Below are positions 57,699-64,000 of a DNA stretch of 64,000 bases, piece by piece. The translations under genes and the position numbers were made by a program. Positions within the stretch are counted from its first letter, which is position 1, and each line of letters begins with the position of its first letter. The notes beneath the pieces are model-generated. The model was not told the origin of the DNA. It did not search any database and worked only from the letters and a program-made list of their open reading frames with translations. The DNA lies in the NCBI RefSeq assembly GCF_030577135.1, contig NZ_JAUIRR010000001.1, positions 535,560 to 599,559 of the forward strand, read 5' to 3'. Origin of the DNA: Sulfurimonas sp. hsl 1-7 (GTDB taxonomy: Bacteria > Campylobacterota > Campylobacteria > Campylobacterales > Sulfurimonadaceae).

Positions 57699-58319
57699 CT
57701 AGTCGTCCCAAACAATCATCTGAATAGGTGTCGGATTATAGGCATTACATGGATTGTTTAACTGAGGACAGTTTGAAACCAGTACCAATGTATCCATCTC
57801 CGCTTTCATCTCTACATAATCACCCGGTTTTGAAATACCGTCAACAATTGCCAAGTGACCGTTTTCTTCAACAGGCACGTTCATAAAGAAGTTGATGTTG
57901 TTTGTAAGATCACGCGGATCCATCTCCAACTCACCTATCTCGTAAAGATAGTTGTCTCTACAACTGTGCATATACTTTTTGTCATGACCGAAACGTACCG
58001 TATTACTCTCAGCACTACAATGACCGCCTAAAGTATCGTGATTTCCACACGTGTCTTCAGTGATCTCCATCATAACGTTATCGTCACTTGAGATAAGTTT
58101 AGTCCCTGTTGTAACAAAGATACTCCCTTGTTCTCTTACCGTATCGGTAGCAGAGTAACGCTCTTCATGATCGTTTGCATTATAAAAAAGCGTATCTACA
58201 GCCTGACACCCTTCAAGATCGACAATACGAAGCGTCTGACCTTTTTTCACAACATAAGACCAAGGCACACCTGCCGCTATTTTTTCATTATAAATTGCTT
58301 TTGAAATATCTTTTGCCAT
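57699..58319 (-). CDS. Carboxyguanidine deiminase subunit, DUF1989 family, with metal ligands
   Basis: The 206-residue protein belongs to the urea-carboxylase-associated DUF1989 family. Probable zinc ligands are seen in [19 protein letters not shown] (Cys, His, Cys) and in [11 protein letters not shown]. In guanidine-using bacteria two such proteins form CgdAB, which hydrolyses carboxyguanidine to allophanate and ammonia. The start at 58319 follows AAGGAGAAG. The frame upstream overlaps the other DUF1989 gene and is not used. Of the pair, this is the one with the intact metal site. Which is CgdA and which CgdB I leave open. Confidence 0.85.
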   Translation of the reverse strand: MAKDISKAIYNEKIAAGVPWSYVVKKGQTLRIVDLEGCQAVDTLFYNANDHEERYSATDTVREQGSIFVTTGTKLISSDDNVMMEITEDTCGNHDTLGGHCSAESNTVRFGHDKKYMHSCRDNYLYEIGELEMDPRDLTNNINFFMNVPVEENGHLAIVDGISKPGDYVEMKAEMDTLVLVSNCPQLNNPCNAYNPTPIQMIVWDD

Positions 58320-58329
58320 CTTCTTCTCC

Positions 58330-59067
58330 TTATGCAAAATATCTTGCGTTATTTTCAAAACCGCGTTTAGCTTGCGGTGTATAATGCATACAAAAATCAT
58401 CTGCCGTCATAGGTTCTGCATTATAGATTGTAAGCTGCACAGGACTTGGATTGTACTCGCCTGATTCCATTACGTGCGGAGTGTTTGAAAGTACTAAAAG
58501 AACGTTCATCTCTGCACGAAGCTCTATGTAGCTTCCCGGTTTTGGATGCTTTTGTGAAAGAACAAGCTTGCTTCCCTCTTTTACATCCACTTTTCTAAAA
58601 AAATTCATACAAGGGATAACGTCACGTTTACCCATACCGTATTTTCCGAGCTCTACAAGAAAGTTTTCTCTGTCACTTTTATAGTAACGGTTACGGATCT
58701 CTCCAAATGTTCCATTTCCAAAGTTCTTTTCAACGATACGAGGATTACTCATCCCTGCGATCGCATCCATAAGTCCCCCTGTAGTATCTTCGGTAATTGA
58801 AAACAGAATATGTCCCAGTTCCGAATAAAGCACTTTCCCTTTTTCGAAAAAAGCGTTGTACTGAATCTTTACAGTATCGGCAGAGTTAAAACGCTCAGCC
58901 GTATTGTCTGCATTGTAAAAAAGTGCAGAAAGAGAGCCTAACCCATCTTCCGTACTTATACGTATTTTTTGACCACGTTTAATGATCTTTGACCATTTTC
59001 CTCCGCCTGGAAGAACTTCATCCAAAACAATAGTTTCCGATTTTAAATTTTTATGTTCAGTTATCAT
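58330..59067 (-). CDS. Carboxyguanidine deiminase subunit, DUF1989 family, without metal ligands
   Basis: The 245-residue paralogue has the same fold pattern ([70 protein letters not shown]). Where the partner has [11 protein letters not shown] it has [15 protein letters not shown], without Cys or His. It probably supports the catalytic partner in a heteromeric CgdAB. Its stop is 11 bp from the partner's start. The last 20 residues ([26 protein letters not shown]) are an extension absent from the other subunit. Confidence 0.83.
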   Translation of the reverse strand: MITEHKNLKSETIVLDEVLPGGGKWSKIIKRGQKIRISTEDGLGSLSALFYNADNTAERFNSADTVKIQYNAFFEKGKVLYSELGHILFSITEDTTGGLMDAIAGMSNPRIVEKNFGNGTFGEIRNRYYKSDRENFLVELGKYGMGKRDVIPCMNFFRKVDVKEGSKLVLSQKHPKPGSYIELRAEMNVLLVLSNTPHVMESGEYNPSPVQLTIYNAEPMTADDFCMHYTPQAKRGFENNARYFA

Positions 59068-59085
59068 AGTTGTTAATTTCCTTTT

Positions 59086-59838
59086 CTATATTGATTTATC
59101 TTCTTTTAGAGTCTCTTGCTCACTACCTAAAGGTATATCGTAGGTGATGCAGGCACCATATGCGTTAGGTGCTTGTTCATCGTAACGAACCTTGTCAAAA
59201 ACCAACAAACGGCTTCCAAGATAAAAACTTTCATGTAAGTCATGCGTTACCATAACTACAGTCAAGTTATTTTTTCTCCAAAGATCGAGAATAAGTGTGT
59301 GCATATCTGCACGAATTCCCGGGTCAAGTGCTCCAAAAGGCTCATCCAGCAGCAGTATCTTCGGCTTTACGACCAAAGACTGTGCAATTGAAAGACGTTG
59401 CTGCATACCCCCTGAGAGTTCACTCGGATATTTATAAGCTGCATCTCCAAGACCTACAGCTTCGAGCATCTCCATTGCTATTTTTTTTGCTTCTTTACGT
59501 TTTTTTCCAAAAAGTCTTCCAAACAGTTTGGATTCTTTTAACTCTAATGAAAGCAGTACGTTTCCAAGCACACTTAAATGCTCAAAAACAGAATAGCGTT
59601 GAAACACGATTCCTCTTTCTATACTCGGCTCATCCGGAAAAGGCTTGCCGTCAAGTAAAAAAGTTCCTTTGGTCGGTGTCTCCTCTCCTAAAAGCATCTT
59701 TAAAAAAGTTGTCTTACCACAACCAGAAGGTCCTACAAGGGTACAAAACTCACCCTCTTTTATATTTAAATTAATCTTCTCAAGAACAACGTTGTCACCA
59801 TACTCTTTCCAAAGATTTTTGATGGTAATTAAACTCAT
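59086..59838 (-). CDS. ABC transporter ATPase (NitT/TauT family), guanidine uptake
   Basis: The 250-residue ATPase has Walker A GPSGCGKTTFLKML, the Q-loop VFQRYSVFEHL, signature LSGGMQQRLSIAQSL, Walker B ILLLDEPFGALDP and switch His in VMVTHDLHES. It belongs to the nitrate/sulfonate/taurine group. Together with the permease and binding protein it makes a complete importer under the guanidine-I riboswitch; similar importers are a known guanidine-I regulon class. Its start overlaps the permease stop by 4 bp. Guanidine as substrate is inferred from riboswitch and operon. Confidence 0.88.
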   Translation of the reverse strand: MSLITIKNLWKEYGDNVVLEKINLNIKEGEFCTLVGPSGCGKTTFLKMLLGEETPTKGTFLLDGKPFPDEPSIERGIVFQRYSVFEHLSVLGNVLLSLELKESKLFGRLFGKKRKEAKKIAMEMLEAVGLGDAAYKYPSELSGGMQQRLSIAQSLVVKPKILLLDEPFGALDPGIRADMHTLILDLWRKNNLTVVMVTHDLHESFYLGSRLLVFDKVRYDEQAPNAYGACITYDIPLGSEQETLKEDKSI

Positions 59839-60659
59839 GAGTTATCCTTTCCAGCTTTGTACCAAGGGAAAAGCTTATAAGTAAACTTCTTTAAAAGATA
59901 ATCAAATAAAAATGCTAGAAAAGTTATCCATGCAACATACGGCAAAATAACATCCATTGACATATAACGGCGTACCAAAAAGATACGATATCCAAGCCCC
60001 TCAGTTGCAGAAATCGCTTCTGCAGAGATAAGGAAAATCCATGCCGTACCCAGTGTTAAACGTACAGAGTCAAGCAGTCTTGGAAAGATCTGCGGTAATA
60101 TCACACGGATAACAATGCTCCAAGATGAACCGCCTAAAGTCTGAGCTTTAATAAGCTGTTCAGCCGGTATTTCAGATACGCGCTGTTGTAAATCACGTAC
60201 AATAAGCGGTGTCACACCGATTACGATTAAAGCAACTTTCGATATCTCATCCATACCAAAGATAATGAACAAAATCGGTAGTATCGCCATTGGCGGCACC
60301 ATCGAAAAAGCTGCTACAAACGGTGAGAACCCTGCTCTTATAAAAGGAATAAATCCTAAAGGAATACCGATAAGAATTGCCAAGACAGCACTTATGAGGA
60401 TTCCGAGTCCAAGACGTTGCAGCGAAGCAGAAGTATCTTCTAAAAATAGAATCTCACCTGTACGCTTGCTCGGTGTAAAAGCCATTCTATCAATAGCTTC
60501 TGAAAAGCTTGCCATTGAAGGCAAAAGCTTATCATTTGGGTTCTCTGCTAAACGCAGATCCGATGCCACGATGTAGAACAGTCCCGCAATTAAAAACGGC
60601 AATAATCCTAAAAGTAGTGCCGTTGCTTTTGACGGCTTAAGGTTCATAAATCGTTTCAT
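59835..60659 (-). CDS. ABC transporter permease (NitT/TauT family), guanidine uptake
   Basis: The 274-residue inner-membrane protein has six predicted helices. It carries the EAA loop (AEQLIKAQTLGGSSWSIVIRVILPQIFPRLLDSVRLTLGTAW), which docks to the ATPase. Its place between the binding protein (9 bp away) and the ATPase (4-bp overlap) completes the importer. ATG at 60659 is supported by spacing and the hydrophobic start KATALLLGLLPFLIAGLFYIV. Confidence 0.88.
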   Translation of the reverse strand: MKRFMNLKPSKATALLLGLLPFLIAGLFYIVASDLRLAENPNDKLLPSMASFSEAIDRMAFTPSKRTGEILFLEDTSASLQRLGLGILISAVLAILIGIPLGFIPFIRAGFSPFVAAFSMVPPMAILPILFIIFGMDEISKVALIVIGVTPLIVRDLQQRVSEIPAEQLIKAQTLGGSSWSIVIRVILPQIFPRLLDSVRLTLGTAWIFLISAEAISATEGLGYRIFLVRRYMSMDVILPYVAWITFLAFLFDYLLKKFTYKLFPWYKAGKDNS

Positions 60660-60668
60660 AAGAATTCC

Positions 60669-61736
60669 TTACAGTTTCCCTTCAGCAGCCATTTTTACAT
60701 ATGTATCTATAAAACGTAATTTAATGTTGCTTGGATCACCGAACGTTTTACCGTTTGGAAATTCAACACCTATAAACTCTGCATTTGGTGCACCTTCTCC
60801 AAGAAGACCATGATCATATGAGAATTCACTCACTTTTTTCATTGTTTTTGGTAATGCATCACTATCTGCAAACTCTACAGCTTCACTCGCATCGTAGAAC
60901 ATTTTTGTAGAGTTTAATTGACTTTTATATCCTGCTAAATCTGTACCTGATGCTTCAGCCATGAAAGTTAAAGCTTTAGTATCGCCTTTTTTCATTAATG
61001 CCATCACTTCAAACCATGCACCTGTTAAAGCTTTAGCAAGTTTTGGATTATCATTTAGTGTCTCAGTGTTTACTACTAACATATCAATAATTTCACCCGG
61101 AATTTTGCTTGAATCAAATACAAGGTTTGCATCTTTCATTGACATAATTTCACTTAATTGAGGATTCCATGTAACTAATGATGTTACATCTGAAGATGAA
61201 TAAGCTGCAACCATATCTGCATCAGACGTATTTACAACTTTAACATCACGCTCACTCATACCAACACTCTCTAAACCACGTGCTAAAAGATAATGAGAAA
61301 CAGAAAGTTCAACAAGGTTTACATTTTGACCTTTGATCTCAGCTAAACTCTTTTTACCTTTTAAGATGATTCCGTCATTTCCGTTTGAGAAGTCACCCAT
61401 AATTACTGCTGTAGAATCAACTCCACCTGCAGCAGGAATAGTTAAAGCATCCATATTTGTCATAAGACAACCGTCAAATTTTCCGTTAGTGTATTGATTG
61501 ATCGATTCAATATAATCGTTTACTTGAACAAGATCAATTTCTATACCGTATTTTTTAGCCCATTTGTCAACTATGCCTTTTTGCTGAGCATAATCCCATG
61601 GCATCCAACCAACATAAATAGTCCAAGAAACTGTAAACTTGTTTTTTACTTCTGCCATAAGCGATGATGTACCTAAACCCATTACAAGTGTTGCGGCAAC
61701 TAATAGTTTTGATGTAGATTTAAAGAAAGGCTTCAT
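60669..61736 (-). CDS. ABC transporter periplasmic binding protein, guanidine uptake
   Basis: The 355-residue protein has a signal peptide (MKPFFKSTSKLLVAATLVMGLGTSSLMA) and a NitT/TauT-type binding fold: WTIYVGWMPWDYAQQKGIVDKWAKKYGIEIDLVQVNDYIESINQYTNGKFD. It is rich in Trp and acidic residues near the start, which would suit a guanidinium cation. The ATG at 61736 follows AGGAG; the frame upstream overlaps leader RNA and is not used. It is the first gene after the guanidine-I riboswitch. Substrate is inferred from that control. Confidence 0.88.
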   Translation of the reverse strand: MKPFFKSTSKLLVAATLVMGLGTSSLMAEVKNKFTVSWTIYVGWMPWDYAQQKGIVDKWAKKYGIEIDLVQVNDYIESINQYTNGKFDGCLMTNMDALTIPAAGGVDSTAVIMGDFSNGNDGIILKGKKSLAEIKGQNVNLVELSVSHYLLARGLESVGMSERDVKVVNTSDADMVAAYSSSDVTSLVTWNPQLSEIMSMKDANLVFDSSKIPGEIIDMLVVNTETLNDNPKLAKALTGAWFEVMALMKKGDTKALTFMAEASGTDLAGYKSQLNSTKMFYDASEAVEFADSDALPKTMKKVSEFSYDHGLLGEGAPNAEFIGVEFPNGKTFGDPSNIKLRFIDTYVKMAAEGKL

Positions 61737-61765
61737 TAGAGACTCCTGAATAAATTTTAAATTAA

Positions 61766-61885
61766 ACACGGCAAGAGGTGTTAAACCTCCCGGGCTTTTA
61801 TCCCTCCGTGTAACTTCTATTATTCGAGAAGCCGATAACTCTCGGACCAGTCACAAAATAATTTGCCGGAACCCTAGTCATCTGT
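61766..61885 (-). promoter_or_regulatory. Guanidine-I (ykkC) riboswitch of the uptake and degradation operon
   Basis: On the minus strand the conserved blocks appear in order: CTAGGGTTCCGG, ACTGGTCCGAGAG, then ACACGGAGGGATAAAAGCCC and GGGAG. ACACGG can pair with CCGTGT at the 3' end. These are the guanidine-I (ykkC) core. It lies about 30 nt before the binding-protein ATG, with AGGAG in between. Guanidine binding would switch the operon on; whether by transcription or translation is not clear, as no strong U-run follows. Confidence 0.95.
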
Positions 61886-61932
61886 TATTTACATTAAGGT
61901 TTTACAACCTCATGTCATGTTTTCTAGAGATA

Positions 61933-61986
61933 ATTGTACCAGAAACAAATCATCTGCATAACAACATTATGATTAATTTTTAATCA
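61933..61986 (-). promoter_or_regulatory. Promoter with upstream palindrome, guanidine operon
   Basis: A -10-like TACAAT (61938-61933) lies 46 bases before the aptamer. Upstream, TGATTAATTTTTAATCA (61970-61986) is a perfect palindrome about the centre, which is 45 bp from the end of the -10. No -35 match is seen. The same palindrome at the same distance precedes the porin riboswitch. Confidence 0.6.
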
Positions 61987-62036
61987 GTCTGTAAAAACTA
62001 TTAAAATTTTGTTTTTGATGATTTTTGAAATAAGGA

Positions 62037-62062
62037 AAGCCCTCTCTTAATATAGAGGGCTT
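62037..62062 (-). terminator. Terminator of the porin gene
   Basis: AAGCCCTCT/AGAGGGCTT makes a 9-bp stem followed by TTTCCTTATTTC on the minus strand. It is about 70 bp beyond the porin stop and just before the promoter of the guanidine operon. Confidence 0.7.
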
Positions 62063-62131
62063 ATAAATTGAAATTTGTTTAAAAAAGGAGTAGCTTTCTC
62101 ATATCAAAGAAAGCATATAAATTGAAATTTG
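62062..62131. repeat. Tandem TATAAATTGAAATTTG repeats, copies 2 and 3, with a hairpin between
   Basis: TATAAATTGAAATTTG occurs at 62062-62077 and 62116-62131. Each lies next to a hairpin: the terminator at 62037-62062, and GCTTTCT/AGAAAGC at 62093-62114. Copy 1 is at 6179 beside tRNA-Glu. Each copy is 3' of a minus-strand gene. Confidence 0.5.
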
Positions 62132-62132
62132 A

Positions 62133-63371
62133 TTAGAAATTGTAAGTTAAATAAACTTGGAATGTCGTATAGTCTTCCATGTCGCCAGTAGAAGTTCCAC
62201 CTTTATATCCGAATCTATCATGCACAAGAGCTACAGTCGAATCTACAGGACCAAAAGATTTACTAGCAGTAAATGCTATCTCGTCTACACTGTTATTATC
62301 TCCGGCTACACTACCTGTAGGTTTGATATCACAACTATAATATCCTAAGAAAAGATCGATATCTGAAACAGTTGTTTCTGCTGAAAGTGCTATAGTGTCT
62401 GCACCCGCTTGACTAACAGTTCCAAACCACCACCACATCTCAGTATAAAGTGACGAACCTGCACCTGCACCTTGATCACGTGTTGCATAGTTAGCTACAC
62501 CAAAAGTTCCCTCATCATCTACAGATGAATATGCAACTTTTACAGTACCTACATCTTTCATTGAATAACCTAACATTAAACCGTATGCAGAATCAGTTGC
62601 ATCACCGTCTGTATCAGAATTAACATTTACATACTGTGCACCCGCAAGTACACCGTCCATATCTAGGTCAGCTTGTAACCAATAAGCCTTAGCTACTTTT
62701 CTTATATCATAGTACCATGCCTGTGCAGTTAATGGAGCATAAGAGTTATTTGTAACACCAACTACATAAGCATTATCTTCACCGAAAGTATTGAACTTTC
62801 CATTTACTGAAGTAACGTTACCAATGTTATCAGCCTGATTAACATCATCACCATAACCGTTTGATGTACCTATCCAAGCACCCATTAAAGTAGTATTAGG
62901 GATATCTTCATTCGTTACTACTGCTGCTTCAAAAGTATTTGTAGTGATATTCCATGTTGAAGTAAATACAAGTGGAGTATTCAGTTCTTGACGTCCAACT
63001 TTTGCTGTAGTTTTTCCATATGTAGCAGCGATCCATGCTTCAGAAAAGAATCCTACTGGGTCTACTTGCGAACCTGTTGTCGGGTGAGCACCAGACCATA
63101 CATTGTTTAATCCACCAAGTGTAGTAACACCTTGAAATGCTGCACCTGCAGTCACTCCTTTTGTTAGATCTACAGTTGCACCAACGTTTATACCTAAATC
63201 AGCATAACTAGATTCGTTGTTAAACATCTTTTGATTAGCAGAATCTTTATAAGTTATTGCATCGGAACCGTAAAAAAGACTTGCGCTTCCACTTACATCT
63301 AGATTGTCAATTGCGTATAGATTTGCACTTAAGAGTGCTGCTGCAGCTAAACTTATTTTACCTAATTTCAT
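62133..63371 (-). CDS. Outer-membrane porin under guanidine-I riboswitch control
   Basis: The 412-residue protein has a signal peptide (MKLGKISLAAAALLSANLYA) and then alternating short beta strands ending in TTFQVYLTYNF. The terminal Phe is typical of outer-membrane barrels, and the size suits a 16-18 strand porin of the Campylobacter MOMP/OprD type. Acidic residues are frequent in the loops (DDEGTF, DMDGVLAG, NSDTDGDATDS), as in cation-selective pores. The ATG at 63371 follows GAGGA; the longer frame runs into the riboswitch. Its leader makes guanidine or guanidinium the likely cargo. Confidence 0.8.
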   Translation of the reverse strand: MKLGKISLAAAALLSANLYAIDNLDVSGSASLFYGSDAITYKDSANQKMFNNESSYADLGINVGATVDLTKGVTAGAAFQGVTTLGGLNNVWSGAHPTTGSQVDPVGFFSEAWIAATYGKTTAKVGRQELNTPLVFTSTWNITTNTFEAAVVTNEDIPNTTLMGAWIGTSNGYGDDVNQADNIGNVTSVNGKFNTFGEDNAYVVGVTNNSYAPLTAQAWYYDIRKVAKAYWLQADLDMDGVLAGAQYVNVNSDTDGDATDSAYGLMLGYSMKDVGTVKVAYSSVDDEGTFGVANYATRDQGAGAGSSLYTEMWWWFGTVSQAGADTIALSAETTVSDIDLFLGYYSCDIKPTGSVAGDNNSVDEIAFTASKSFGPVDSTVALVHDRFGYKGGTSTGDMEDYTTFQVYLTYNF

Positions 63372-63401
63372 ACTGTATCCTCGACTTATTAAAATTTTAA
63401 A

Positions 63402-63515
63402 ACACGGCAAGAGATTTGAAGTCTCCCGGGCTTTTATCCCTCCGTGTAACCTTTTAATAAGGTCGATAACTCTCGGTCCAGTCGCAAAAAATTTGCCGGA
63501 ACCCTAGTAATCTAT
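63402..63515 (-). promoter_or_regulatory. Guanidine-I (ykkC) riboswitch of the porin gene
   Basis: Minus-strand CTAGGGTTCCGG, GACTGGACCGAGAG, ACACGGAGGGATAAAAGCCC and GGGAG reproduce the guanidine-I core. CCGTGT closes the outer pairing. It is nearly identical to the operon copy in the conserved parts and different in the variable stems, so it is an old duplication. It ends about 31 nt before the porin ATG. Confidence 0.95.
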
Positions 63516-63575
63516 TAGTTTATAAGGATATAAGGCATTATATCCTTATATCTCAAGTCATGTTCTATGCCAAGT

Positions 63576-63629
63576 ATTATATATGATATTGGAAACCTAT
63601 AAGGCAATAATATGATTAATATTTAATCA
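63576..63629 (-). promoter_or_regulatory. Promoter with upstream palindrome, porin gene
   Basis: TATAAT (63581-63576) is the -10. TGATTAATATTTAATCA (63613-63629) is centred 45 bp from the end of the -10, exactly as at the operon promoter. ACATGAC follows the -10 by 12 bases in both. No -35 match is seen. Confidence 0.6.
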
Positions 63630-63674
63630 ATTTTACTTTTTCGATACTATTCAAGCTATATATAAGTAGTAGTT

Positions 63675-64000
63675 TTAAATTTTTCCAATCACCTCCCCAC
63701 CATCCTCACATCCTCTTAGGTATCCAGAGCCAAAGAGATTGTAGTGATTTAGATAGTGGTATAGGTTATAGATAATTTTCTTTGTATTATATGCTTTGCT
63801 CTTTGGATAGGCTTTCTCATAGCTTTCATAAAAAGCTGAAGAAAATCCTCCAAACATCTCACTCATAGCGATGTCCACTTCCCTGTCACCGAAATAAGTA
63901 GCAGGATCAATCAGCCATACAGTATCTTTACCATAAAGTACGTTTCCACTCCATAGATCTCCGTGAACAAGGCTTGGATGTTTTGTATGAAAATTTAGAA
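63675..64000 (-). CDS. Fructosamine kinase family protein, C-terminal part
   Basis: The minus-strand frame runs out of the window. The visible 108 residues carry the kinase catalytic loop (PSLVHGDLWSGNVLYG) and the metal site (LIDPATYFGDREVDIAMSEMFGGF), then SYEKAYP and YLRGCEDGG near the end. This is the fructosamine-3-kinase/YniA family, which phosphorylates sugar adducts on amines so they break down. The stop is at 63675. The 5' part of the gene, including the N-lobe, is outside the window. It is separate from the guanidine regulon. Confidence 0.88.
   Translation of the reverse strand, partial: LNFHTKHPSLVHGDLWSGNVLYGKDTVWLIDPATYFGDREVDIAMSEMFGGFSSAFYESYEKAYPKSKAYNTKKIIYNLYHYLNHYNLFGSGYLRGCEDGGEVIGKI

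Noticed and set aside
63371..63410. Longer N-terminus of the porin (13 extra codons)
   Set aside because: The extension runs into the riboswitch, has no ribosome site, and would hide the signal peptide.

Overview
The window looks like a chromosome segment of a low-GC Campylobacterota, most like Sulfurimonas. The clues are a block of reductive-TCA enzymes (icd, mdh, fumC, sucCD, oorDABC) with acnB nearby, a GluRS2-type paralogue, a very long FlgL with a sigma-54 promoter, and monomeric isocitrate dehydrogenase. The genus is inferred from gene content and order; no marker gene was compared.

Layout. Positions 1-3700 hold a YggT protein, a glutamyl-tRNA synthetase paralogue that has lost its ATP-binding signatures, an orphan deaminase-like toxin with its probable immunity gene, and a ribokinase. 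From 3773 to 11583 come GlnRS with a YqeY-like tail, tRNA-Glu, a receiver/ribbon-helix-helix regulator, a copper ATPase, RNase P RNA, and a TetR regulator preceded by four palindromes at exactly 32-bp steps. From 11665 to 21558, all on the minus strand, lies the carbon-metabolism block icd-mdh-fumC-sucC-sucD-oorD-oorA-oorB-oorC. From 21681 to 38004 are envelope and cell-cycle genes (mltG, an AsmA-like protein, a LolC/E-like permease, secA, lolA, acnB, ftsK, flgL).

Beside tRNA-Leu (38129-38212) sits a very AT-rich defence island: type I restriction-modification genes hsdM-hsdS-hsdR, followed by an ATPase and an HNH nuclease that resemble the Septu pair PtuA/PtuB. The ATPase carries its own, apparently dead, HNH-like domain at its N-terminus. 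No reverse transcriptase is present.

The most striking region is 49730-63629, a guanidine-assimilation regulon on the minus strand. One unit runs from a guanidine-I (ykkC) riboswitch through an ABC transporter, two DUF1989 carboxyguanidine deiminase subunits, a metallo-beta-lactamase-fold protein, a urea-carboxylase-type enzyme best read as guanidine carboxylase, a TIM-barrel protein, an EamA transporter, and allophanate hydrolase split into two genes. Just before the carboxylase, two hairpins with ACGG loops form a guanidine-II (mini-ykkC) riboswitch. A second guanidine-I riboswitch precedes an outer-membrane porin gene. The two guanidine-I promoters share a 17-bp palindrome (TGATTAA-N3-TTAATCA) at an identical distance from their -10 boxes, suggesting a common DNA-binding regulator. 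Together the genes would bring guanidine across both membranes and convert it via carboxyguanidine and allophanate to ammonium and CO2. All functional statements rest on motif recognition, not on database searches.
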